This document shows, in pieces, positions 47,268-59,193 of a stretch of DNA of 64,000 nt (the stretch's first letter is position 1; every line of letters starts with the position of its first letter). The notes beneath the pieces were generated by a model that did not search any database, had not been told where the DNA came from, and saw only the letters and a list, made by a program, of their open reading frames with translations. The translations under genes were made by a program, and so were the position numbers. The DNA is from Halichondria panicea (taxonomy: Eukaryota; Porifera; Demospongiae; Suberitida; Halichondriidae). The DNA is taken from positions 2,303,501 to 2,367,500 of the forward strand of contig NC_087390.1 of the NCBI RefSeq assembly GCF_963675165.1, written 5' to 3'.

Positions 47268-49450
47268 ATGAGTACACTAGTGTGTGTTAGCTGTCAAGAG
47301 TATGTGTTCAACGATCCCTACCAATGTGATTGTGGAGACAGACTCTGTAGCAAGTGTTACAATTCTTATATTGAGAGGTAAAACGTTATTCATGATGATG
47401 TGTCATCATCCACTATCGTCTCATTTTCTGCAGATGCCAGAAGAAGTTCATCTGTTCAGCCTGCAATGAAGAGAACATCGTGGCCAACTGTTTCCGAGAC
47501 AAGGCAGTGGAGTACGAGCTTCGGAACACCACCCTCAAGTGCCTGAACCAGTCCTGTCCCTGGGAGGGGGAGAGCAGGTTCTATCAGGTAAGCACAGCTC
47601 ATAATAATGTGCAGCACGACTTCTTTGTCTGAGCTGAGTACATACATATTGATAATCGTATTCACAATGTAGTCACAACAACGGGAATCAGTCTCATTCA
47701 GTGTAATGCATGTACCAGGAAGCAGTGAATAGAGCAACTTCCAGTGGTAGTCAATAATTATAGCTATACAGGGAATATCTTGACAACTATTTGAACTTTC
47801 TTTTGAATGGTATTATAAGGAATTAGAAGTGTCTAGTATAGGAACATAGTTCACTGATCTGTTTTGCCTAGGAATGTTGTTTGTGAACCACTTGTTTAGT
47901 GTCTCAGTGTCTGTGTTGGTGGTGAACTATTGGATTGATGTCTTGTCTTGTTGCCAGTTGTTGTTTACATGTGTCTATTGTCTGTGTTTTTTGTAGGAGC
48001 ATAAGAATTCTTGCAAGTTTGGATCGGTACAATGCCCCAACTCAATATACGGCTGTAAAGAGAAACTAATTAGGAGTCAATTACAGGACCACCTCAACAA
48101 TAAATGCAACTTCAACCCGATCACTTGTCGATGCTGTGGACAACACACCCTCAATGAAGACGTAAGTTATTTGTGCTTCTTTAAGATAATATAAAAACCT
48201 TACTGTATGTGCTTCTTACTATTATAATAGCTGCATGCATAGAACTCCCATGCAACTAATGATTATGATTCCCAAATACACAGATTCACATTCAGAAAGA
48301 GTGTGAGATGGCACTAGACTACTGCCCCAATGGATGTGGAGAGAGGTTACCTAGGAGAGAGGTCAGTTCTGATGTCAGAGGTTAATTCAATAAATTGCCT
48401 TTTTAGTACATTTTTCAACATCATTTCCTGTGTTATAGTGCATGAATAATGCTAAAATTGATAGTTATGGAGTTTGTTTAGTTAATGATCTTTACCCACT
48501 CCCTCCACAGATGCTCAAGCATACTAAAACAGTATGCACTCACCAAGTAAGGGAATGCGACTACAAAGACTTGGGGTGCACCTACAAGGTACGTTCACAC
48601 AGCATTTATTCACTTCTCGACTTATATAATAATGCACTCATGTAATTATGTGACCTAATGTACTCGCTTAGTTTGATATACTCTTATTGGTCTGTAGGGT
48701 ACCATCAAGGACCTAACGAAGCATGCAAAGGAGTACCCTGCATATCACAATCAACTACTAAAAATGTCCAACAAAGAAATGAAGCAATCTCTGGACCACC
48801 AAATTGCCTTATTAGACAATAAAACAGATGATCTGAAATCTGAAATTAGCAAGATTAGGTCTGAGCTGCAGTCACGACTGCAACCAGTAACGGATGCTGT
48901 GGTAAAAGCTGAGTCAGCAATTATCCAACTACAAGATGGACTCAGTGAGGTATCTCTGCTATTGCAAACACTTCAAGCAGCCAGTTACGATGGAACATTC
49001 ATTTGGAAGATCCCTGAAGTCACTAGGAGAAGACAGGAAGCTAGAACTGGGAAAACTGTCTCTCTGTATTCTGCTCCATTCTATACGAGTCGCCATGGAT
49101 ACAAGCTCTGCCTAAGGCTCTACATGAATGGCGATGGTACTGGGAAGGGCACTCACTTGTCGTTCTTTATCACCCTAATGCGAGGAGAGTACGATGCCCT
49201 CCTCCCCTGGCCGTTCAGACAGGCAGTCACTCTGACCCTGGTGGACCAGAACAAGCAGCGTGACATTGTCCAGTCGTTCCGCCCTGAACCAACCTCCTCA
49301 TCATTCCAGAGACCACGCAATGAGATGAACGTTGCCTCAGGCTGTCCCACATTCGCCCTCGTCTCTGTCCTTGATAACATCTCCTACGTCAAGGATAATA
49401 CCTTGTTCCTCAAATGCAAGGTTAACACAACTGGACTGACCAATGAATGA
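47268..49450 (+). CDS. TRAF-family RING/zf-TRAF/coiled-coil/MATH protein, copy 4
   Basis: Exons: 47268-47377, 47434-47587, 47997-48161, 48284-48361, 48511-48588, 48698-49450; 445 aa, intact. The RING ligand set is unchanged. This copy has the most substitutions in the N-terminal half: N for H at 15, RCQKK for RAQKK, CSAC for CSSC, KEKL for KEEL, and CRCCG for CRWCG in the first finger. The MATH domain has DNISYVKDN for DNVSYVKDD. It follows the decayed MINDY-4 copy 4 by about 250 bp. Confidence 0.92.
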
Positions 49451-49462
49451 CAAAACTATCTC

Positions 49463-49643
49463 GGAGTACGTGCATGAAGAGAAATATTCGACATAGACAT
49501 TGCAAATGAATATAGTATTATCATAGCCTCGAATCCACGCCGATTAAAATACGGATTTTAATCGGCGTGGATTCGAGGCTAAGGATCAATTAGACCATAT
49601 CATTTGCAAAGTCTCTGTGTTATATTCTTCATGCATGTACTCC
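49463..49643 (+). repeat. Long imperfect hairpin after TRAF 4 stop
   Basis: Same structure as after TRAF 1, with an identical core palindrome. Confidence 0.85.
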
Positions 49644-50017
49644 AACCATAGTTGCACCTCAAGAGTGCTTCGTTGTCTTCAATCTATGCTCCCCGCCAAC
49701 TATAAACATTGTTATTTTTGGTTTTATTTATTTATTTATTTATTTATTTCATTTGAACCACAATCTCTTCATATAATTATAGTATCTATGATTATACGCC
49801 CTTGTTATTATTTAGTGATAATTATAGTCCATTGCTGCATGTCATTGATTGCCACATATCCTCTCCTTGTTAACGTTAGCAACAGTAGAAATAATATTAT
49901 AGCCACTATATACTGTACAACAGTACTAAGCCTGCTACCATTCAGTTATAAGTATGGTCATGGAACAACTGGCAAGATTTAGACACAACAGATCCAAAAT
50001 CCCAGAAATGTTCCCCC

Positions 50018-50235
50018 TAAATTGATGTTGTTTAATTAAGGATCTTTACCCACTTCTCCCGCACAGTGGAACAAAGAAGAGATCAACAAGGATCGAGGAC
50101 ATTATTTTTACCTTTGGAATTGGGTACATTGTACATTGCAACGATAGGTCAAAGCTAGTGTGTACTCACCAAGCTATATAGTATAAGGACTTGGGGTGCA
50201 CCTACATTAACAAGGTACGTACGTTCACACAGTAA
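50018..50235 (+). pseudogene. Decayed TRAF exon 5 relic after TRAF 4
   Basis: TGTACTCACCAAG, GGACTTGGGGTGCACCTACA, donor AAGGTACGTACG, preceded by the intron remnant. Closest to the relic after TRAF 1 (shared ATTAACA insertion). Confidence 0.7.
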
Positions 50236-50489
50236 ACTATAGCTAGGGAGATTGAAAGTTAGTGACTGTAGGAAACGTAATAATCAAACTGCAATGGATA
50301 AAATTATGAGGACTTAATATTGCTGTTAGCTGGTTACAATCTACATTAAAACAAGTACATGCACGCTTTCCATTTCAATGTTCATTTTGAAGTATTGCTC
50401 CCTCTCTGCTCTCCTGCCCTCCCCTCGTTAGCATTTTTAGCCCCTTTTTATTTTTGCCTACAATTACAGAAAAATGTCCATTCAATCAT

Positions 50490-52415
50490 AATCATAGGTA
50501 TGTACGCATGCAGAGTCAGCTCTGTGTATGTAATTGTTTGTCTAGGGGTTGTCGGAATACGCCTGAAATGTTGTTCATTTGAATGGATTGCTGAGAACAC
50601 AAGCGCTGCAGTCAGCAGCTAGATAAGGGGAACCTTCTTCATAGACCCTTGGGTAGTCCCTGGCCTTTATATAAAATCCCTAACCATGTTCTGGAAATTC
50701 CTATGAATTCACTACCTGGCTTAGAAAATGCTGGAAACAATCGAGTAACCTAGCAACTGATTAGCAACTTTAATTAACGAGAGAGCAAAAAGACGCAAAA
50801 TAAAAGCTGCATGGGGACAGTGACATACCAGGATTAGATAGTACAGCACAAGATACAGGCATCCAATAATTATGTTGAGATTTGTTATGAACAAGCTAGA
50901 AATCTATCATTGTCATAAGCTAGGCCAGCAAGTGGTACATGTTGATCAGAATCATTAATTTTTGGTCTTGGTTGCGGACAACAATTCTCTAAATCTGTGA
51001 GCGTCCATTGCCTTTTTCCCATACACATGTATGTTGAATACTTTCCCCCCTTACCTAATCCCTCCTAACACACACACACACATCTCTCTAGTCCCCACCC
51101 CAGCCCTGATGAGGGGAGAGAGGGTCTGGTGTCAGCACTAGGGGAGATCTTGTGGAGGGAAGGCAGAGGAAAGAGAGCTGTGGTTGGATTGTGAGTGGGT
51201 TGAACCACATAATTATGTGTGCTGTCATAGCTAAAAATAACAAACTTAATTGTTTGAGATTATGGTGAAATGAGCGTGCAGCTATGAATATCATACAAAT
51301 ATCATATTTATACTTGTTTACTAGTATGATTATACTTATATGTGTGTCATTGTTTCCGTGGTATTTTTTACCTATGTGATCATGCACACACACAAGTTAG
51401 TGTTGTTTACACAATGCATCAGTGTTTGTATTAGGGATTATATGGGTTCACCGAACTCATCTCAGCATTTACACGATAATTATTATCAGTGGAGATGGGC
51501 CCCAGGAAAGCCCACCAGCCTGATTGCATCACTGAAAGGGTAAGTTCATGTAGAATAACTCTACCATAACAAAGACATTGGAAGATATTGATCTTTCTTT
51601 GCTGTGGTGAAAACAAAGCCTTTCCTTTCTGGTTCCATGTCAACATTATGTTTATTTCCGTGATAGTTTTCAAAGGGGACATAATTTATTATTATTCAGT
51701 ATAACCGAAGTGAATTTGATATTAATTTTTTGTCAGGGAAGTTTATTATAATATGTAAGTGTTGCTAGTAAACATGTACTTTCTCCAATGCAGATGGTGG
51801 GACACTCATTTAGTGTTGAGCAAACACTTGAGTCGTTCCTACGAGAAAACTTCCGCTGGTGAGTTGATTGTTTTGTTCATAATAAGGAACACAGAACACA
51901 TGTGATGGTAACCGATCCTAACCCTGCGTCACATGTCATGTGCTTATATTGATACTAACTTGTGGCTAAAGATAATTGTAAATTATGTAGTTGGGACTGG
52001 TCATGGAATCAGTGTACATGTCCACCACAACAATAGGAACTATGACAAATCATAAATTACTTTATTTTCTAAAATTATAGGGAAGAAAGTGTATGTACAT
52101 TCATGAGACTTCGAGATCACAAAGTCTCAATTGCAATAACTTATTTGCGCAACTTCAGAAAGATTACAGCACTTGTTGCAAAATTTAGCAACATCATAAT
52201 CTTCATTTATTTCTTCCACACAACACCTCTCCCCACATCCCCACTTCTCGTATGTACAGTACAGACAACGTTTTTTCATTGTTTTGAGATTGCTTACTTT
52301 AACTTGAATATAATTATTCTACCCCAACATCTTAATTCCATCCAGATGATTGAGCATACATTCATGAATAGAAATACAATGGACTCCTTTCTTTGGTCAA
52401 GAGGTTACCATTGTG
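50490..52415 (+). pseudogene. MINDY-4 fragment A3 (intron 4 to exon 9 region)
   Basis: Pieces: exon 5 relic near 50819 (same 8-bp loss as fragment A1), exon 7 at 51092-51190 (99 bp, in frame), exon 8 relic near 51488-51539 with a stop, divergent exon 9 at 51794-51858 (MVGHSFSVEQTLESFLREN with good acceptor and donor), and a second exon 9 from 52346 without a usable donor. Exons 6 and 10-16 absent. Confidence 0.78.
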
Positions 52416-52718
52416 AGTTGGCTTACTTGCTTAAATATAATTGTTTCCACGTAAACAATTATACAATATGTACTATTTTTATAATTGTAATTAGCAATGA
52501 GGTAATAGGTAACTATGAGGTTTCTATTCCTGGTCCATATAGCAACTAGCTATGAATATCATTATGCTATACTCAAGGCTGACAGGTTATATTGTTCTTT
52601 TTCTGTGTACCTATACATGTACAGTTGTCTGGAACAACAAGTATAAGGACTCATTACAAGACCTTGCGACAATACAATAATTATAACCCAAGTAATTGTA
52701 TGAAAGTCAACCTCCTAG

Positions 52719-52771
52719 TAGCCTCGAGGCCACGCCGATTAAATACTTTAATCGGCCTGGTCTCGAGGCTA
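52719..52771. repeat. Short hairpin, TAGCCTCGAGGCC family
   Basis: Sister of 29674-29726, same flanking CCTCCTA repeats. Confidence 0.7.
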
Positions 52772-53581
52772 GCCTCCTATAGGAACTCTACTCTATGATA
52801 TTCATAGCTGACAACCTAAGTTTGTGGTTTGTTATGATGCCCTTGCTGCACAACTGTACACAAGAAATTGATATTCAGTTGTACTGCCTAACGACTTGAA
52901 CATGAACTACACCATGCTTCATCATAGGTATGTAAGCATACAGAGTCAGCTCTGTGTATGTAATTGTTTGTCTAGGGGTTGTCAGAATACACCTGAAATG
53001 TTGTTCATTTGAATGAATTGCTGGGAACACAAGTGCCAGTCAGCAGCAGCTAGATAAGGAGAACCTTCTTCATAGACCCATACCCTTGGGTAGTCCCTGA
53101 CCTTTATATATAAATCCCTAACCATGTTCTGGAAATTCCTATGAATTCAATACCTGGCTTAGAAAATGCGTCACTTTCTGGGTAACCTAGCAACTGATTA
53201 GCAACTTTAATTAACGAGAAGTTAATACTGCATGGGGACAGTGACATACCAGGATTAGAATATGGTCTAGTACAGCACAAGGTAGGGCATCCAATAATTA
53301 TGTTGAGATTTGATCAACAAACTAGAAATCTATCATTGTCATAAGCTAGGCCAGCAAGTGGTACATGCACGTGACCATGTCCAACCTCGTCTGTTTATGG
53401 ACCATAGTGGTATGTGCAGCTGTTGTGTTTGGGTATATGGTTCTGCTGCTTATACTTATTTGATCAGAATCATTAATTTTTGGTCTTGGTTGCGGACAAC
53501 AATTCTCTAAATCTGTGAGCATCCATTGCCTTTCCCCCGTACACATAGATGTTGAATACTTCCCCCTTACCTAATCCCTCC

Positions 53582-53583
<2 letters not shown>

Positions 53584-53633
<50 letters not shown>
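53584..53633. repeat. (CA)n microsatellite before copy 5 exon 7
   Basis: About 24 CA units ending next to the CTCTAG acceptor. Confidence 0.93.
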
Positions 53634-53635
<2 letters not shown>

Positions 53636-56111
53636 CTAGTTCCCGCCCCAGCCCTGATGAGAGGAGAGAGGGTCTGGTGTCAGCACTAGGTGAGATCTTG
53701 TGGAGGGCAGGCGGAGGAAAGAGAGCTGTGGTTGGATTGTGAGTAAGAGTAGGTGTACTGTACTGTACTGTAGATATCTAGACTAGTAAAAAATTCTATT
53801 TAATTAAGGTAGTGTATGTGCAGTGTGCATTACCAGTATTCGTTGGGGCAAAATGATCAATGATCTCATAATGGGACTTGTTGCATTTGTAATAATTATA
53901 GTCTGATAATTATGGTGGTCTGATAATTATGATGGTCCAACTTATGGTTCAGTTTACATGGTCTTAGGCGCTAGGCTGATTTACATGTGTTGAAATATGA
54001 ATAATTATACATACACATTTCATCATACTAACACAATTCAGCAGTTGTGATACTTGTAATTATTGTAGCCTTAATAATAATTTATTACAGTTACAAGTTG
54101 CAATACTGGTAGTGTATTGCATTTGTTTGTACTGCCTTCACCTTTATGATGAAATGCTTATAACCAATTATTGATATTCAATTATCACAGATTATCATCA
54201 GCGGATACTGGGTATATGGCAAGGCCACACCTACGTAAAAACCAGACAGCATTACAGAGAGGGTGAGTGGTATACATGCATCTGTACATACACAATTAAC
54301 TCTGTGCCCCTTCAATTGCCTACTTTGTTTACCGCCACCGGTATTTCTTCACATACAACCCCCTGGTGCTGCACTGACCATGTTATGCCTTACACATGCA
54401 AACATTGGTTAAATGCAGTAAAATATTCACACGAAACTGAATCACCATCCTCTTGTTGTGGTCATGTAGTGTTATTGTGTACATAAACTAATTGTGTACA
54501 CTATTTCACTTGTGGTGGTTCACTTGTGGTGGTACCACCACCTCGTACCTCACTCCATTGGTTTCATATTCAATATTGCATACTGACTCAAATTTGTGTG
54601 CATTCTTACTAGGTTAGCAATCGGGATTACTTAAGTTTTCTTAACTGTTGAGAAATATTATTATTCTACCCAACTTCACAACATTAATGGTCAATTTTTC
54701 TCTTAATTCCATGCATCCAGATGATTGAGCATACATTCACGGATAGAAATACAATGGACTCCTTTCTTCGGTCAAGGCTTGCGTTGGTGAGTCGGCTTAT
54801 TTGCTTAAAATATGTACAGTCATTATCATTACTATTGTTTCCACTCCACAAAAACAATTAGGTAGCTATCTGTTACTATTTTTGTAACAATTTAAAATGC
54901 AATGGTAATAGTGAGGTTGCCATTATGCATAACACTCCATATGCATAACTTAATTATCAGTACAACGTTTTGTTAAGTATAGCCACATGTGACTATAATT
55001 AACACTAACCTGTGTTGTACTGTCTTCCGGCTAGGAAGCTTCTTGAACATGTGAGCCTACACCATGCATGTCAGGCCCTATTCATAGCTACATGTGATCA
55101 ATTGTTTTACACGCCCACACAAATTCCATACACAATGCCCATAACGTAGTCAGCTGGCTATTAATAAACATGTACATGTACATGTAGGGTTTAATGCTAT
55201 TCAGTTTGCGTCATCTTGGTTTCATATAATTATTACACCATGCAAACACTGTTACATGATTGTACTTATGAAATCTAGTATGATTGGGTGTGTTTGATAA
55301 TAATTATAAGAGTTCCAACATTTCTGTTTGCGTTGGCTTAAGTAGTCTAGAGTATTGTACATTGTTGCATTCCTTTATGTAAACTGCACCAGCGTCACAT
55401 TATTACAATTCATGATTGGCCCGCATCTAGGATTTTGGGTCAGAGGGGGCAAATTGAGCAAATTAAAATTCCCCCGCCGTGTGTGCATGCACCGAAAGTA
55501 CACCTAAAATTAGGGGGTCCGGGGCATGTTCGCCATATGTATGTGTGAATAGTTTTGTTGAGGCTTACTTTGGTCATTAGAATCGTAATGAATCCCAAAA
55601 TGTATTTTTCAGGGGCTTCCCCCATAGGTATACATACATGTATATAATTTTCTTGCACCACCATGATTTCAAATAAGAACCAATGAGTCATTTCTGTAAA
55701 TTACATTCATGAATACCTACAAGTGGCGTACACTATTATGTAGGGAGTTTCCCCCCATGCATTACTATTTTTTTGCTAAGCTGTATACCTAACAGCTAGT
55801 GCACAGTCAGACCTCTTAAGATCATGCTGCATGTAATAATTATGATGTGAAATCAGTGGCACAATCACATGACTTTAATTTGAACTTAGTCATCGTGCCT
55901 CGATCAGCGTTAGTTGTCAGCTCCTACATGTATATAGTGCTCTACGTTTACTGTGTGCCAGTTAATCCAACAATCTGTATTATAAAAAGAGAGAATTAGT
56001 ATAAAAAGAAAATGTGTGGTGAGAAGTTGTGTTTGTAAACCTGAAATGAAGAGATTGCTAAATTTATTGCAACGAGTGTTGTAACAGTTCTGAAGTTCAT
56101 GTTGCATAAGA

Positions 56112-56300
56112 CTAGTAAGTTATTGCAGTTGCTAAAAATTCTAGATTACACGAATACGTTCTTTCCATTGTCATTTTTTCATTTGTTTCCTTGGTGGGTA
56201 TCGCTCCCTCTCTGTTCTCCTGTATTTTCCTCGTTAGCAACATTAACAATAAAGCCGCTGCTGTCAACAGTACAAAGCCTGCCATGTTATCCATTCTCAC
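56112..56300 (-). CDS. Small hydrophobic-segment ORF in foldback relic (62 aa)
   Basis: Starts MRMDNMAGFVLLTAAALLLM and keeps LTRK, QENREGAIPTKE and the tail LEFLATAITY. Most differences from the frame at 33043-33231 are conservative amino-acid changes. Antisense within the exon 9-10 intron of copy 5. Protein status unproven. Confidence 0.22.
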   Translation of the reverse strand: MRMDNMAGFVLLTAAALLLMLLTRKIQENREGAIPTKETNEKMTMERTYSCNLEFLATAITY

Positions 56301-56854
56301 TTTTCAGTTGTTAGCTTTACTTTGCTAAGCACAACTGATAAGATTTGTCTGTATTCCTATTTTGAATACCGTATGGTTTTGGAATTGAGTGAACATGGGA
56401 ATCACTATTATTTATAATCCATAATCGTATTCATTACTTGATTGTTATGCCTCAATGCTCATGTTTTCACTACAGCTCCAAGATGGGTCCTCTAGTGGCT
56501 GCATACAGTTTCTACTCTCTGTGCTGCTTACCAAGGGAGTCAGCTGGTGGGTAAGAGGGAGGTGTTGTGTGGTCTGAAGTGTGTGTGTCTTTGTGGGCTG
56601 ACTGTTATTATCTTTGTGGGCTGACTGTTACTCACACAGTGGGTTTTTACATGGATGGCTAGCCATACATGGATAACAAACATTGTGTGAACTCCAGTTT
56701 TATTTTCTACCACACACCACATGTGTAGACAAAACACCCACACCCCTCCCCCTCCCCACACACACCCACAGCATTCAGTCTGAGATGGACGAAGTCAACA
56801 GTCGACTCATTGGTTCCCATGGATACTGTACTCAGGTCAGCTACAAACGCTATA

Positions 56855-57088
56855 CCGTATAGCGCGAAATTTTCGAGGGGCTTAATTTTCGCGGATTTCG
56901 TGGGTTAGAATTCTACACGAAAATTAGGTCCACAAAAAGTGTTCTTTAATTAGAATTACCTGCTATCATGCAAAGATTTAAAGGCGTGGCTTCCGGTAAG
57001 CAGCCATTCCGCGAACATTGTGCAACGAAATGGTTTTTAGAGGCCAATCCACGAAATATAAGTGCCTCGAAAATTTCGCGCTATACGG
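56855..57088. mobile_element. TA-target MITE, CCGTATAGCGCG family (copy 5 intron 11)
   Basis: Nearly identical to 3535-3767. Copy 3 at the homologous place reads AACGCTATATATAGCAGC. With the insert the flanks read AACGCTATA and TATATAGCAGC, a 2-bp TA duplication. Confidence 0.9.
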
Positions 57089-57505
57089 TATATAGCAGCT
57101 CCTGGCAACGTTACCTCCATGTGTTTGCTCAAAAAGGAACTGCATGACTTAGCTAGTGTTTTTTTAATGCCTAGCCCTTTAAAAACACCTAGCTATTTCC
57201 TACAAAATATCCTGTCAGATGATTATTATACGTGCATGCTGGTCATGCCCCCCCCCCCCCACACACAGGAGTTGGTTAACTTGCTACTTACTGGAGTAGC
57301 AGTGTCTAACGTCTTTGATGGGGAGGTGGACCTGGGCAGCAAAGGAAAAGAAGAGGTTAGTACGTGTAGATGCGTTACACCACTAGTTTCCACTAACCAC
57401 CATGGCTATTGATGTCACAATGACAGCTGAACTTCCTTCTGTAATGTGCACCTGACAAAAATATTTGGCATCTATTAGCTCTTGAAAAATCCCCAAGAGA
57501 ATAAT

Positions 57506-57940
57506 ACCAAGAGTGCATAAGAAGAGAAGAGTGTCGAACTACCGATACCTCTACACAATTTTGTGTACAAAGTATAAACGTGACATCCTGTCAATTGCAC
57601 ATGAACAACTCGCAATTAATGACGTTGCACATAGTTACGCAACGCACAGAATTTGTTAATAGTGAGTAAAGAGTGCAAGTGAAGAGGATCAACCCGACTA
57701 TTGTCTCGAAAAAATCCTCTCCTGTCAGTGTGCAGTGAGCAGCTCTGAACGTTTGAACGCGAACGACTAGCTAGAATCAGTTCAATTACCACACCCCTAA
57801 AAACGTCACGGTTAACATTTACTAGAAGACTACTAGGACATTGTAAGTTTGCAATACGTGCGAGTCACGTTACTTCGTGCACAGTTTTTGTGTAGAAGTA
57901 TCAGTAGTTCGACACTCTTCTCTTCTTATGCACTCTTGGT
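57506..57940. mobile_element. MITE with ~75-bp inverted ends (copy 5 intron 12)
   Basis: ACCAAGAGTGCATAAGAAGA at the left and TCTTCTTATGCACTCTTGGT at the right. Full-length form of the element at 35031-35444. Confidence 0.8.
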
Positions 57941-59091
57941 AATACTTGATCACTCAACCAATTTGACATAACACATGAATTTTGTTGTTGCTATTTACCC
58001 ATTAAATCATCTTCCTCCAGCTATAGTCCTACGAGGAGGTATTGAAAAAACATGTTTGAGCTCATAATTATACACAAAACAAATAGCTCTTGAAAAATGT
58101 CCAAGAGAGTAGATCACTCTTGACACAACATATGAATTTTGTTGTTGCTATTTACCCTCTTCCTCTCTACCATCCAGCTAATCCTCCGAGGTCTAAACAA
58201 ACAAAGTGAGATCGGATTGTTATCACTATTTGAGCATTATCAGTCATGCATGGTGAGTTCGTGTGATCCTGTTATTAACACACCAGTACTTCCTCATACC
58301 AACGCCTTGGACCACGCATCAACCCCACCCTCATTCTCATTACAACCTTTCCCCACTAATGAATACTTGCTTTCTCACACCCACCCTCCCCCCACAGGTT
58401 GGGAGTAATTACAAGGACCCTGTCTATCCTATATGGGTGATCTGCAGCGAGAGCCACTTCTCAGTGCTGTTCTCTCATCAGAGATTGCTGCGTGAGAATC
58501 CGTAAGTTGTTGAAGTCCCTCTTAACTTTTCTATTCATGGTAAAAGCTATTGAAATGTGCTTGTATAGAAGAATTGGCAAAAGGTATTCGAAAAATGTGT
58601 TTATAGTAAATTATTCGACTGTACTGTTTGTTGTTTATTTATAAGCAGTACAATGGTTCAATCATTCCTTACCAATTTAAGTCTTCATACACATACAGGA
58701 GACTCCAAAGGAGATTTGACTTACATTATTACGATGGTCTGGCTAACCAGGACGAGGCCATACGACTGACTATAGGTACGTTGAGAGATGTGCAAATCTC
58801 AGCTAAAGTAATAGATACTCCCACAGACAATGCAGAGGGGAGAGGGTCGTTGGTGGAGGATGCATTGACCCCACCACTGGAGCTGTGCATTCGGACTAAG
58901 TGAGTTAGAGGTTTTGTGTTGTGCACTATTATAAGTATCGTTTGTACCGTGCTGCAGGTGGAAGAGTGTCACTGTCAGCTGGAATGGATCTGAACCAATT
59001 TTGTAGCAACGTTCATTTTGTACATTGTGCACTATTGTATTATGAGTACTGTCCGTTTGCTCATGAATATTCACGAGAAAACACGTGATCA

Positions 59092-59148
59092 TGACATCAT
59101 AAAATTATGTCATTGTGACATTCATGGCTTCCATGGAGACAATAAAAG
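59092..59148 (+). promoter_or_regulatory. TRAF 5 promoter: CRE-like motif, degraded TATA
   Basis: TGACATCAT at 59092-59100. The TATA position reads CAATAAAAGGCC at about 59140-59151. Confidence 0.5.
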
Positions 59149-59193
59149 GCCACAGCACTAGGCCAAACTCAAAAGCAAATTAACAAAAAGCGG

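Larger units (their letters stand above)
52925..59006 (+). pseudogene. 5'-truncated MINDY-4 copy 5, catalytic Cys exon missing
   Basis: Pieces: exon 5 3' half near 53236-53281, then exons 7-16: 53640-53738, 54191-54262, 54721-54786, 56476-56546, 56772-56835, 57269-57355, 58178-58252, 58398-58501, 58699-58899, 58958-59006. The only disabling change in exons 7-16 is the 2-bp insertion in exon 8 that it shares with copy 3. Exons 9-16 are open to a normal stop. Exons 1-4 and exon 6 are missing. Intron 11 holds a recent MITE (56855-57088). As the least damaged copy, it is the best candidate for a residual transcript. Confidence 0.82.
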
